64,000 nucleotides of DNA from Carposina sasakii (GCA_014607495.2 CP053161.1:4039115-4103114); one strand, 5' to 3'; numbered from the stretch's first letter, positions 49,401-57,923 are shown. Numbers and translations: made by a program. Notes: generated from the letters alone by a model not told the origin.

Positions 49401-51962
49401 TTGGCGAAGCGCTTTCAGAGCAGCACGAGATAAATAGCGGTGTGCCACAGGGATCGGTTCTTGGCCCTGTTTTGTATATTATTTACACTTTCGACCTTCC
49501 TAAATGCCTTGAGTGCAATGTTAGCACCTTTGCAGATGATACAAAGATATTTGCAAACCCCTTGGTGGATTATGACCGACTCACAGCAGACCTGAACAAA
49601 GTGGCAAGCTGGTCGAAACAATGGCTTATAAACCTTAATGTTGAAAAATGTACCGTGTTACATATAGGAAATCGCAACCCACATCTTGCATACAACTTGA
49701 ATAATACACAACTTAAAGTAGTCAAAGTACAGACCGACCTGGGTGTAAAGATCTCCGAGAATCTTAAATGGGAAGATCACATAACAGTCATTACCAAAAA
49801 AGCAAGAAGCTTCATCTACCTTGTGCGAAAGGCCTTCGGTATCTTAAATTCAAATTCAAAATTCAAATTCAAAACTCAAATTCAAAATACTTTACGCTTT
49901 TCAGGTCTGGAGTCCATATTTTGTCAAGGACATTGATTTGCTTGAAAAGGTACAACGCAGTTTCACTAAGATACCGAGGAAGCTAAAAAAGTTCACATAT
50001 GAAAAAAGATTGCAGACATTGAACCTCACAACTTTGAAAGAACGTAGAGAACGTGGAGATCTTATTGAAACATACAAAATTCTAACACAGAGATATGACT
50101 TACAAGATTTTCATAGAATGTTTGAGCGTAATAAAAATACAAAACTACGAGGTCATAATTTAAAACTTAGCACAGGCATCTCACATAGCAATCCCCGCAA
50201 AAACTTTATTACCAACAGGGTAGTGAACCCTTGGAACAAACTACCAGAAGAAGTGGTTTTGGCACCAAGTGTCAATAATTTCAAAAACAAACTTGACAAA
50301 CACATTAAAGAACATAGAAAAACCTAAGAAGAGAACATTCAGATACAGGCAAAATCAGTTGCCTCAACTGCCTGCCTGTTTACATATAATAATAATAATA
50401 AGATTCGTTCTGAGTAAAAGCATTAAAGGGTACAATTCCATTGAATTATACTATTGTGATAGAATTGGTTAGTTTCTCTGATCAAGTGTTAGTATTTGCC
50501 ATCTTTTAAGCCATGCTACATGGTTTTGTGTTTTCAACAGATTCTTAGCCAGTTCATTGCAATGTCTATTAAGCCTTTCCTTGTACTTCTTACTACTCTC
50601 GGCAACCTCCTGCTTGACGGTTGGCATGTCGAGATAGTCATGAATTTCCTAGTTTCTTACAAACCAGTATGCGCTTGTGATGGTTCGCAAAGCTAAGTTC
50701 TGGAATCTATGTAGTATTTCGAGGTTAGAGTTACTAGCTGAACCCCACAGTTCTATATAGCATATGACCAGATTGGTTAAATGGTGTATATACGTATAAT
50801 TAAAATTTTACACTTTTATCACATTGTTGTATGTATCAACAGCTGTATGTCTATTATGTATAATTTGAATCTAATGCTTCTTTTACCACAATTGCATGTA
50901 TAATTTTAGCAAATTAATCATCAACAATGTTACCTCCACCATGCACAGGTCCTCAGAGCCCGCACGAGCTTGGCTCTCCGCTCCGGCCCGGTGCTCTCAC
51001 ACTCAACCATGTCCGACAGCTTGTTACACATTGCCATTGCAAATGCACTGAAACACAATTAATTACACTTTAGCAACAAGGTTTACACTGAATATTTAAG
51101 TAATTATAGCACTAAACACCATTAAAATTTCAATTGAAGTCTAATGCCTATTAAACTAAAAGGTCCTAGGTGAGATAAGTGGAAGTGTGATGAGTATGGG
51201 GAACGGATATGATAATTAAGTGTGAAAGTTTGTGAGAATGTGAAGATTTTGTTACTGTTTTACAGAGCAACTACTGAACAGATTTGGAAAATTGTGAAAC
51301 TTGGCATGATAAACACTTTAATGCCCTAAGAACAAAAGAAACTAAAATTAATGTAGACAAAATTTATCTTATAAAACTTACTTAGAATGGGCTGCAAATC
51401 TTGTAGTAGCATATATAGCAGCTTCAACCTCGACATTGTCATGGCTGTCTAAGCCTCGCCGTATAGCATGATGCACGTTTTGTCTCTCCGGTATAATTCC
51501 TGCAACTGCTCCCAAAGTCCTCAAAGCCAATGCTCTGGCTACAGAGTCGTTTGAATGTAGTACACTGTAAATCCTTCTCAGAAACTCGTCCACGTTCAAG
51601 ATCTTGTCCAAGTGCTTCTCACTTTGCTGGCATACCCGTAACACCCATAAACGTAAGAAGTTGTTGCCCATACGAAACACATCGGCTAGTTTTAAGAAGG
51701 ACGAATTTATAAGTATTGGGAACGGATATTTCTCAAATAATCGTGGAAAACGGACGATAGCTTCACATTGTTCACCTACTTTTCCTGATCGTAGACCTGT
51801 AAACAATATTTATGTTATAAAAGCAATGTTTGGTTGGTTAGACATTGATTGATAAGGTTATGTTGTTACTGTACCTTTATCTAACTCAGTGAGGGCTGAG
51901 TTAGCATCTTGTTCTGGTTCGCCAGAATTATCATTAAATGAATTTAGTCTAACACCGATCAT
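31466..51962 (-). CDS. IntS7: Integrator complex subunit 7
   Basis: Eighteen exons in transcript order: 51962-51875, 51796-51382, 51047-50947 (3' border uncertain), 47745-47612, 47290-47102, 45204-45074, 44499-44373, 42950-42862, 42303-42205, 41248-41066, 40202-40072, 39633-39413, 38537-38389, 37558-37363, 35129-34930, 34399-34321, 32873-32679 and 31522-31466. Together 927 residues (human 962). Diagnostic stretches: DANSALTELDKGLRSGKVGE, EKYPFPILINSSFLKLADVF, RMGNNFLRLWVLRVCQQSEK and DSHDNVEVEAAIYA near the N-terminus, ADGWTRYRVARAALR in the middle, ELWKTGPRASIVIK near the end, final residues RSRF. The family is HEAT-rich and belongs to Integrator, which cleaves snRNA 3' ends and attenuates pol II. 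Exons 6, 12, 13 and 15 are very GC-rich and Ala/Gly-rich. Exons 7, 10 and 15 have partial tandem duplicates. Exon 3 shows a one-base frame conflict. Intron 4 is GC-AG. Confidence 0.93.
32040..32148 (-). mobile_element. tRNA-like SINE fragment, family S2
   Basis: On the minus strand it carries a pol III B-box-like GGTTCGATTCC followed by AGTCACGGGCCTGTAACACT. A related copy at 35460-35572 has the same GGCCCGTGACTGG on the plus strand. Confidence 0.6.
32212..32640 (+). repeat. Repeat C1, copy 3, split by a G-rich MITE
   Basis: C1 sequence (CTGCTGGACGTAGGTCTTC) breaks at 32249 and resumes at 32527 with TTCTCCAGGCTCCATGGAGC, ending near TGGGCAGGCGGGTAGGTGAC. It abuts the IntS7 exon 17 region. 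Confidence 0.75.
32250..32526. mobile_element. G-rich MITE (M2-related), 277 bp, inserted in C1
   Basis: GGGGCCGTCCATTAATCACG at the left end is exactly mirrored by CGTGATTAATGGACGGCCCC at the right. TTC is present on both sides (32247-32249, 32527-32529), a 3-bp target duplication as at 10072-10338. Long G runs inside. Confidence 0.88.
32679..32873 (-). other. IntS7: IntS7 exon 17 (penultimate), best-conserved C-terminal exon
   Basis: 65 codons in phase 0, with acceptor TTTCCGCAG and donor AAG/GTAGGT. It encodes TVELTGIPPVLTAVQTVTPV and ELWKTGPRASIVIK, which anchors the gene assignment on this side of the long intron-rich locus. Confidence 0.9.
33033..33268 (+). mobile_element. tRNA-derived SINE, family S1
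   Basis: The head resembles a tRNA: GATTGGTGTAGTTGGTAGTG matches a pol III A box and GGCTCGAATCCCAGTAGGTG a B box. The body has TATACCGTTGCTTAGTACCC and ACACAAGACCTTAGGGATCT, with an AT-rich tail. Copies at 33595-33830 (reverse), 41632-42152 (interrupted), 59540-59780 and 63492-63663 (reverse). Not a functional tRNA: there is no matching acceptor stem. Confidence 0.85.
33272..33410. mobile_element. M1 hairpin MITE next to the SINE
   Basis: Degenerate inverted ends (TTTTCTGACCGTCTCACTTA / TAAGTGTCGAGGTCAAAATT) with the M1 core AAATGGCTGAGACAGAAAGG. Lies 3 bases after the S1 copy. Confidence 0.65.
33443..33911. mobile_element. Fold-back element interrupted by a SINE
   Basis: The left arm CTCGAGCACACCGGATGCGT, continuing to ACGTATCTCTGAGTT, is mirrored at 33846-33908 (AACTCAGAGGTACGTATACG ... 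CATCCGGTGTGCTCGAG). A third partial arm sits at 33530-33570. The S1 SINE at 33595-33830 lies between them and is the younger insertion. Confidence 0.8.
33595..33830 (-). mobile_element. tRNA-derived SINE S1, reverse copy
   Basis: Long T run at 33595-33616 (the A tail), then the family body in reverse, with B-box GATTCGAACCCAGGACC and the head end CCAATCGGCCGTC at 33818-33830. Confidence 0.85.
34484..34702 (-). mobile_element. Helitron-like element H1, reverse copy, in IntS7 intron 15
   Basis: Begins CTAGTGGACGCCCGCGACTC, the reversed 3' terminus, and ends near ACTATTGCGTTGATCTTGCT. It sits between exon 16 and the duplicated end of exon 15. Confidence 0.6.
34811..34917 (-). repeat. Tandem duplicate (107 bp) of the 3' end of IntS7 exon 15
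   Basis: Nearly identical to 34918-35024, covering the last 28 or so codons of exon 15 (CCACCGTCTGGCGCTGCGCC in the minus strand) plus the donor AAGTGAGTCGGGGG. Differences are confined to the far end (GTCAGACATCTTGCCCC versus GTCGGGCAGCTTGCCCC). Reading through from exon 15 meets TGA at once, so using the second donor would truncate the protein. A third, shorter relic is at 34735-34770. Confidence 0.88.
35460..35572 (-). mobile_element. tRNA-like SINE fragment, family S2, copy 2
   Basis: CAGGCCCGTGACTGGGGTCG matches 32078-32098. On the minus strand it reads as a B-box with CGTTCGACCCCAGTCAC. It abuts a Helitron-like copy starting at 35574. Confidence 0.6.
35574..36215 (+). mobile_element. 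Helitron-like element H1 interrupted by a LINE tail
   Basis: The left part runs to TTTGGATTTTTTGTTT (about 35698). The right part resumes at GGTTTGTCTGTGCGTTTGTG (36041) and ends GTCGCGGGCGTCCACTAG at 36215. The inserted 340 bp (35699-36040) starts ATAATAATAATAATAAAC and has no open frame; in reverse it ends in a TTA-type repeat tail like some LINE 3' ends. Confidence 0.65.
36542..36661 (+). pseudogene. THAP zinc-finger N-terminal fragment
   Basis: A 39-codon frame on the strand opposite IntS7, in intron 14. Residues 1-23, MPACSVVVCKNRSDHKLEGV then TFQ, match the first half of the C2CH THAP domain (C4, C9, then NR). The second half with His and Phe-Pro is absent, and the frame ends at 36659-36661. 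A possible donor (CAA/GTGGTG) follows residue 23. It could be a remnant of a P-element-type transposase or a captured THAP gene exon. No continuation was found in the window. Confidence 0.6.
38557..38803. mobile_element. G-rich MITE M2, copy next to an IntS7 splice acceptor
   Basis: Matches 10072-10338 (TATTACGTCACAGGCTAAGG ... GTAATTTATGGATGACCCC). Its left terminus is degraded and begins 17 bases past the exon 13 acceptor AG (38538-38539). Confidence 0.8.
39059..39323. mobile_element. Hairpin MITE, family M5
   Basis: TACAGGATGTAACAAAAAGG then GTATGTTAAGCGAAAAGCT is mirrored by AGCTTTTCGCTTAACATACC then CTTTCTGTTACATCCTGTA. Other copies at 42558-42818 and 62317-62827. IntS7 intron 12. Confidence 0.88.
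40347..40577. mobile_element. Fold-back element with a long stem in IntS7 intron 10
   Basis: Arms of roughly 100 bp: TTGTTCGAAATTCCCTGTC and GTCACGGGGACGCGTTTGCC are mirrored by GGCAAACGCGTCCCCGTGAC and GGGAATTTCGAACAATTCT. Inside, AAAAAAGGTCGGTTAAAAAA mirrors TTTTTTAACCGACCTTTTTT. The loop is only about 30 bases, so the transcript would form a strong hairpin. Confidence 0.85.
40941..41022 (-). repeat. Partial tandem duplicate of IntS7 exon 10, open and with donor
   Basis: On the minus strand it reads AVLDVVQFDGWTRYRVARAA then LR and a GTACGT donor, against ALLDVVQKADGWTRYRVARA then ALR in exon 10. Seven codons differ synonymously, two differ in amino acid and one codon is missing (a 3-base gap). 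No in-frame splice acceptor is visible upstream, so it is probably not used as an exon on its own. Confidence 0.8.
41632..42152 (+). mobile_element. tRNA-derived SINE S1 interrupted by an M6 element
   Basis: The S1 head (GACGGCCGATTGGTTTAGTA, B box GGGTTCGAATCCGGTAGG) is followed after the insert by the S1 body (TTTATATACCGTTGCTTAGT). An AT dinucleotide run follows at 42159-42178. Confidence 0.85.
41712..41972. mobile_element. M6 element in the SINE, flanked by a 14-bp direct repeat
   Basis: 261 bp starting AAATTGTATTAGGCGTTACA and ending GTGGTAGGCGCACCCATAATG. The 14-bp sequence ATGGATGGAGGATG stands on both sides (41698-41711 and 41973-41986). The interior shares GTAGGGCCCGGTGG and TTGCATGCTAGGTGCTCGG with 24705-24864 and 53866-54230. 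Confidence 0.82.
42558..42818. mobile_element. Hairpin MITE M5, copy 2, in IntS7 intron 8
   Basis: Inverted ends TACAGGGTGTAACAGAAAGG and CCTTTCTGTTACACCCTGTA. Ends 43 bases before exon 8 on the plus-strand map. Confidence 0.88.
43966..44327 (-). pseudogene. Dead tandem duplicate of IntS7 exon 7, split by an M3 MITE
   Basis: 43966-44064 and 44251-44327 together match the functional exon 7 block 44328-44515, for example CCCTCAGCGGTCAAATATGC versus CCCTCAGCGGTCTAATATGT, and GCTAACATCAGGTGGCCACC versus GCTAACATCAGGTGGTCGCC. The donor CTGGTAAGT has become CTAGACAAGT, giving an in-frame TAG and no donor. The M3 element at 44065-44250 separates the halves. Confidence 0.88.
44065..44250. mobile_element. 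MITE M3 inside the duplicated IntS7 exon 7
   Basis: Starts CCCCCTTATTACTTATCTAG, ends AAGATACGTAATCAGCC, with interior CAAAGGAATTTTGACATTTC as at 14990-15170. Confidence 0.85.
44828..45026. mobile_element. MITE M3, GC-rich-core copy, in IntS7 intron 6
   Basis: Ends TTACCTAATTTGCAGTAGCA and TTACTGCAATCAGGGG, with AGCAAAAATTGAGAATGTG mirrored by ACACTCTCAATTTACGCTAA. The middle is a C-rich stretch of about 70 bp ending in a CA run. Open frames here are spurious. Confidence 0.75.
45240..45880. repeat. AT-rich internally repeated element split by reverse C1
   Basis: Both sides repeat short phrases such as TTGCCATAAT, TAAATATTATGGCAAATAAC and AAATTCGGGCAAGTAAAATT. A perfect 44-bp direct repeat (45467-45510 and 45777-45820) brackets a 266-bp segment that is mostly C1 in reverse (45525-45765, ending GTCCAGAAGTGGACTGCAAT). 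Confidence 0.75.
45978..46117. mobile_element. MITE M3, rearranged copy
   Basis: GTCCCAATTTTCGCTATCGC on the left mirrors ATTCGATAGCGAAAATTGAG on the right, followed by CTATTGCAAATTAGATAATC and AGGGGG. Confidence 0.65.
46317..46630. mobile_element. MITE M4 followed directly by a Helitron-like copy
   Basis: Starts TACAGGCTGATTTTTGGTCG and ends GCCACAAAAAAACATCCTGTA at about 46629, where the H1 element (TATAATAAAAATGTAACGGA) begins. Confidence 0.8.
46626..46957 (+). mobile_element. Helitron-like element H1, most complete 3' end
   Basis: Ends CACGCGGACGGAGTCGCGGG then CGTCCACTAG at 46957. GGACG (46933-46937) pairs with CGTCC (46948-46952) just before the CTAG end. Confidence 0.65.
47334..47475 (+). 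mobile_element. Helitron-like element H1, internally deleted
   Basis: Joins the 5' end (TATACATATAATAAAATTGG) directly to GCTAATCTCAGAAACGGCTG and the terminus GTCGCGGGCGTCCACTAG. IntS7 intron 4. Confidence 0.65.
47858..48243. mobile_element. MITE M4, reverse copy, in IntS7 intron 3
   Basis: Runs from TACAGGGTGTTTTTCGTTGC to GACGACCAAAAATACCCTGTA, the reverse of 26709-27089. Confidence 0.85.
48525..50400 (+). mobile_element. Decayed CR1/Jockey-like LINE, reverse transcriptase part
   Basis: Antisense in IntS7 intron 3. From 48525 one frame contains a linker and the first reverse-transcriptase blocks (TPIFKKGDKLEPLNYRPISL, HGFCPRRSTVSNLL, VIYLDYEKAFDKVP). A one-base shift near 49345 moves the reading to the next frame, with SGVPQGSVLGPVLY and the catalytic TFADDTKIF. 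A second break lies in a TTCAAA-type run (49848-49890), after which a third frame ends PWNKLPEEVVLAPSVNNFKN. An ATA repeat at 50383-50400 looks like the 3' tail. No endonuclease domain is present, so the copy is 5'-truncated and inactive. Confidence 0.88.
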
Positions 51963-52026
51963 TATTGGGCTAGAAACCGCACAACACAAGAACAAACACC
52001 GGGGCACAGACTATTTTTTTTTATAC

Positions 52027-52392
52027 TTTTTTTTTTTAGTTTATCCCGAAGGAAAGGCAAGGGGATCTAAGCCCATACAGCCTAATCATTGTTTAGTAAA
52101 ATGTATTCTGGATGAATGACAATGATGATGAATGGAAACGTCGGGAAAATCCCCAAGAACAAGTGTAAAGTTAGTCCTTACATGCGCCCATGAAGAGATC
52201 GTAATTAAAGTTTCACTCGGCTTACCTGCGTATAAAACCATGCACACGCACTATATTCACAGCACAAGTAATCAAAATATAACTTATCTACCAGAAAACA
52301 TCACTTTACGGACACATGCAAGCCATTCACAAACAATTTTTGATTTTCACAAGAAAATTACACCTGCACCCTTCCAGCTTTTCCCGCCGAAT
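52027..52392 (-). mobile_element. Poly(A) retroposon R1, copy 6, just upstream of IntS7
   Basis: Near full-length. The T run begins at 52027 (A tail on minus) and the 5' end CCGCCGAAT is at 52392. TTTTTTTTTATACTT occurs on both sides, a probable target duplication. The tail end is 64 bases upstream of the IntS7 ATG, in sense with that gene. Confidence 0.88.
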
Positions 52393-53865
52393 CTTTTTTT
52401 TTTTATACTTATTTAGTTTACTGACTGACGTACACCGGCAATGACAAACGCCGTAAAAAAATTAACACGTTTTGTTTGTACTCTTCTCACTCAATTTTCC
52501 TTTAATAAAATGAACATTCATTGTGTATATAATTTAATACAGCAGTAAGTAATAAAGTAACATTGTATTTATTTTACGAAAAAAAATTGCATTAAAAATA
52601 CGCATACATACGAGTGACATTTTATGCTCTACAGTTGTTTTAAATAAGCGTTTGGCAATAGTATTGCAAATCCTCAGTAGATGTCGACACTTACACCATT
52701 TATTGAATTTATCCAATAATGATTTCATTGCATCTGCTCATCTGCAAATTGATTGTGATGACCTCGATTCGTTGCTCCCAGGGTAGTTCAGGGGATAGGT
52801 ATAAGGAGTTGCAAGCGAAACAAGGGGAGGGCTTTGTCAGAAGTGGGATAATGACCTAAGTAAATCACAGTTTCTTTCGAAGACCATATAGCTAACGACC
52901 GGCTAACTTGCTGATAGCTTGATGCCAAAGCAGTGATAACTTTTTTACATTAACATGCTCAGGATACCTTAAATAAAATTCAGTGGGACTCGTGAAGCAC
53001 TATTTGAGATAGACCAACCTATCTAGCTGCTAATGAGGTAGCTACCTACTAAGTAATTTATTTATTTACTATCTACGCCTTTATTTATTTCCACAAAAAC
53101 CTAAGTATGTACTCCTAGGTAACACATCCTGTGCTGATGAGGGGCTTTCACTAGAATAGATACCTCAGCTGCATCTCCTTCCGTGCATATCGTAAGATTC
53201 TACTAAGTAACTGGGGCGTTCTTTCAGGCGAAAAGCGAGGGACGTAGAAGCTGATGATGATGATGATGATCTGTACCCACTATGCTTAACTATGCTTAGT
53301 GATATGATCACGTAAAAGTTTTGTACTACGACATAACGTTCAAAATCAAGGTACTCTACCCGCCTACACAACGTCGGTAGGTGCAATCTAGTCTCAAAAT
53401 CCTTGAACAACACCAAATAATTAGCTACCTACCGACTCAAAATATCCGACTACCCCCTTAAACAGCTCGTTGCTAGCATTTATCCGGCTCCGCTGTCAAA
53501 GCTAATGGCTGCTGTTCGCCAAATTTTGGAGCGCTAATTATAGTGCTCAAAGCTCAGCAGTGACAGGGTCGATAGGGTCTCCAACAGAGGGCATAGACAA
53601 CGTAACGCTATATCTCGGTCGAAACGATAGAGGTAGGTACGTCTTCGTAACGTATGCTATTGGTGCGAGTGGTATGACAAGGAACGTCAATGCGAAAGGA
53701 TAATACATTGTCTAATAAGCATCCAGAGTTATCAGGTAGCGCATGCACTTTAGCTTTTAGAGTTTCCTCTAACTTAGGCAATTTTTTTTAGGGCTGCATA
53801 AGTCGCTTCAAGCCGGATCTTATATATATTGCCGGACATTTCATACCAAAATTGAAATAAGGACT

Positions 53866-54230
53866 CTATTGAGGGATCGCCCGCCACCGGGCCCTATACC
53901 CTCCGCTGACCCTCGGACTGCCTATCATACACGAACACAAGACACTACAGTCGCAACGAGAAGCCAGATCCAAGCACCTAGCATGCAACCATTACTTGCT
54001 AATCCGAAAACCAATTAAAATTTTAATCGCATATGTTTCGCCAACACCCGTGGCATTTAGTTTTCCATGTTAGTTCTATCTACCGAACCAACTAACTAAC
54101 TAGGTTGCATGCTAGGTGCTTGGATCTGGCTTCTCGTTGCGACTGTAGTGTCTTGTGTTCGTGATCATGAGTAGGCAGATCCGAGGGTCAGGGAGGGTAT
54201 AGGGCCCGGTGGCGGGCGATCCCTCAATAG
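53866..54230. mobile_element. Large palindrome, M6-related
   Basis: Left arm 53866-53990 begins CTATTGAGGGATCGCCCGCC and ends AGCACCTAGCATGCAACC. Right arm 54103-54230 begins GGTTGCATGCTAGGTGCT and ends GGCGGGCGATCCCTCAATAG. Arms of about 125 bp pair with few mismatches around a 112-base spacer. The flank TTTGAACTTCCGAATAATGA matches the M6 neighbours at 24864 and 41730. Confidence 0.9.
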
Positions 54231-57200
54231 GATTTGAACTTCCGAATAATGACGCCTGATACAATTTAATATGAAATAAGACGTTCACACATTAGATTTT
54301 TATTACTTGTGCGGCCTTTTAGGCCCCCAAACTTAGAGGGTCCAGAGCAACGTGTGGTAGTTAAGGTTACTGTGACATTAGATTAGAGTTACTTGATGCT
54401 ATGGTTAGGATTTGATTCTCAGGATTTGGGAGTATCTGTTAGGTGAGTTAAATAAATAGTTGTATCAGAAATCATTACATTCCGTAATGACTGTGGTAGT
54501 GTTACTCGTACGTACCTACCGTATGTACCTATTGTAGAATAAGTATGTAGTTTATGTCAACTTTTATACTACCTATAACATAACGTAGGTAACTTTAGAG
54601 CTACCTACGTATAGTTAGGTATTATTTATCTCTTTTCTAACAACTCAGGTGTGCTTGTGCGCTTCGTCTCACGGAGATAATGCAAGTCTCTAATTAGAGA
54701 CTAAAAAGCAGATGTCTCCCGAACCCCTGCTCATTACCGTAATCTCGGGCTTATGTAGCTACCAAGAATTTTAACGACACAAAAAGATATTGTGCAAGAT
54801 AAACCAAGGAATTCAACAAAGAGGTACAAATTTAAATATTCATAAATCACAATCGCCCTTCCGGAAACGAACAAACAACTGTTTTGACAGAGTTTTCTGG
54901 TTGCTAAAAGCCTTTTGCAGTGGGATAAACTTACTTCTCGGTGCGTCGCTGGTGTGTGTATAAGCTAATCTTTAGTTCAAAAGGGATGTTATTAGTTTCA
55001 TTTTTGACCACCGCATCAGATAAATTTATGCCACTAGCACTGACTGTAGCCTCTTTTAAGAAAGTAATCGATGCCGGACGTTAAGATTTGCCTGCGTTTT
55101 GGACTAACCTACTTTTTATGTAAAGTCCATTCTTAGAAACGTACAGCTTCCCAAGGTAATTTACGGTTGCAAATGCATTTCGCACGGAGATTTTTAATGA
55201 AATCTTTGGGTGAAATCAGTTTTGTTGCCTGCAAATGTATCTTTGTTGAGGCTCAAAGGTGTAAGGGACAATGTTTCATTCATGGCAAAGGAATTGTTGG
55301 GATTAAAGTTTATTAACAGTGATTAGTTCCTTTGCCCGGGGATTAGTGGAGATAATGGTGATAACATTCTGTGCATGGGTTGGCTTCCGTCTGACTCCTG
55401 TGCTTTGTCTTGTGAACTAATATGTGGAACTTTTGTCTAGTTCCTTAATGTTTGTACAATATCTTAATCCGTAGTTTGGGTGAGTCAATTGCAATTTTAG
55501 TGGAACTTTAAGTAATTGCTGATAAATAGAGTGGACTCTCTGGTTCTTATAATCGTAGGTACCTACCTAAGTAACTTTTGATAGCTTAAAGTGATAATGG
55601 AAGTTTGTTGTTAATAGATAAGAAGGTCAAAGTTTTACCACAGATACTATCTACAGTACAGTGCATAGTATTTTGTATAGTCAGTATGATCCCTCAACAA
55701 ATTAAATAAAATCATCATGGAGCAATAATAAAGAGAATATTCCAGCCCCAGGATTTTACTCCACGTATTTATAAATGACGTAAAATGTCCTGTAGTAAAA
55801 CTATACCTCTATACAAGCCTCTATTTACTTAGGTTTAATTTTAACTTCAAATAAAAAATAAAATCGTTCCAATATCCAAACGAGTAAATAAAATACCTGT
55901 AGGTATAATAGGACCTATTATAAACACGTTCGATATATCACCGGCTTCTGAGTATCGCAAATATTTGTCTACTGCAATCATCGAGCGGATACCAAACTAA
56001 TCCGAATGCGAGGAGACAGCTTATGCCATAAAAACATTATCGAAATCCCCGCATAATGGCCTCTACAATGGCACTGCCACAATGCGTCTCATCCCGATCC
56101 TAGCACTCTATTTATTTACTCAGAATAATACACAAATAATATGCCGTGTGTATTTTTTTAGAAACGCAGCCGTTGGTGTCAAAATTAACGCCAGCCGGTA
56201 GTAGGGTGACTGTTTATTTCATGACAATCAGGACAGGTTACCTGGGTTAAAAAGCTATATTTTTTCTATTTAATTTTAAAGGGAGACACATGTACTTCTT
56301 GTATAAATTAACTTTTATTTAAGTAACCATATTAGTTTGTATTACTATTTTCAATGTTTAATCAGATACTCTATATCTATATGCCTACTCACATAATAGA
56401 ATAATTAATTTAAATGATAATTATTACGGGCGAATTTGTGGCCATTTAACAGCAATCAATATTAGGTACAGAGATAAAGTACGAAAGAGTAGAGACTTAT
56501 ATTTATCCTAAAAGCATATTAACCCATGGAATTCCTACAAGGTGGGGGCTTATTCTAAGATAGTGATCTCATGATCTGGGTGTCGATCGACAATACATTC
56601 GCGGGGTGTAATCGCTAAATATGCTCCACGTCATTTGTCACCCATCGACCACGAAGGATTACTTCACGATGTTTTGGTTCCACCAGTGGTCTGATACGAG
56701 TGAGTTGAGGAGAGACCCCATTGATTTTGTCTTTTTCCTTTGATAGTAATAAAAGCGAGGTTTCTTTGGACTTTCGCGTGATCTTGTTTCAAAGTTGTTA
56801 GAGCGTAATTAACGTTCACACTTCTGAGTAAGGCTTTTTTGTGTTTTCTTTATATTGAAATGGAGATGTGCGATGAAAACACTGATCTGTATTTACAGGG
56901 AGTCCACAGTGTATGTCGGCTGCGTAAGAGTGAAGTAATTAGGAAATGTATTTTACTTTGATCGAAGACTACAGACAAAAGTTACCAATTATAAGATTGA
57001 AGCGCACATTCCGGCCCCTAAAGATAAGAGGTCCCTTATGACCTTAAGTGACATTTAAAAGTTGGTGAAAATGAATTACTTACTAAGGGTTGCCTAACTG
57101 CTGCTTAAGGGACACCTACGCTTAGGTGACGGTTGGTGAAAACGGGCATGAGAATTCTATACATACTTTTAAGGAGTTCTGAGAGATCAGGAGTTGTTGC

Positions 57201-57566
57201 GGGTGAGGGAAGATAGGATGAACTCCTAATAGAAAAATTTTCATTACAGATTCTCATACTTACTTACTAGCCTATGATATATTGTCTAAATATAATAATA
57301 GTCTAAATTGACTAAATTTAATCTTATCCACTATTAAGCCCATTGCTTAGAATTCACTCAGAGTGAGGAGTGAGGTCTATAATTTTCAAAATGGCCGCTG
57401 TGTTCTGATTATCATCTGGTTTTGCATTCATTTCAACACCTTGTGAATATAATAGAGCACGCAATCTTATCTAGATTACTTGGTAAAGAGAAGGCGGTAA
57501 GTGGTAAAGTACAAATCTATTTAGTTTATATTGAGGTGAGATGAACGTGGCGACTTAGTTTACCCT

Positions 57567-57923
57567 ATACAGGGTGATTTTGGTCGTCAACGGAAACTAC
57601 GGAATCTTCTCATCATTACGATAATTTTTCTCCATGGAAGCATACCTGGGAAGTGTCTCCTAAATATAAGGGTTAAAAATTTAAAAAAATACTGCGTTTT
57701 TCTGCATAAATACACATTGACGAGTGTAGCCAGTTTTTTTCACGTGAAATAATTAAAAATCAAGCATTAACACAGGACACTATAAATTTCGACCGATCAT
57801 GTAATAAAAAAAAATCTACATCATTTCCCAGCATTTTTTTTTGCATAAATTGACTTTATTTGATATATAGAGTACGTACCTACCCTTCGTTAAGGGTGGC
57901 AACGAAAAAACACCCTCCCTGTA
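57567..57923. mobile_element. MITE M4, copy in the gene-free region
   Basis: TACAGGGTGATTTTGGTCGT to ACACCCTCCCTGTA with the family interior (TGGAAGCATACCTGGGAAGT); a few deletions. Confidence 0.82.

Noticed and set aside
53165..53416. 83-codon minus-strand frame at 53165
   Set aside because: It includes a TGATGATGATGATGAT run giving a Ser stretch and a segment similar to repeat sequence near 48255; not a gene.
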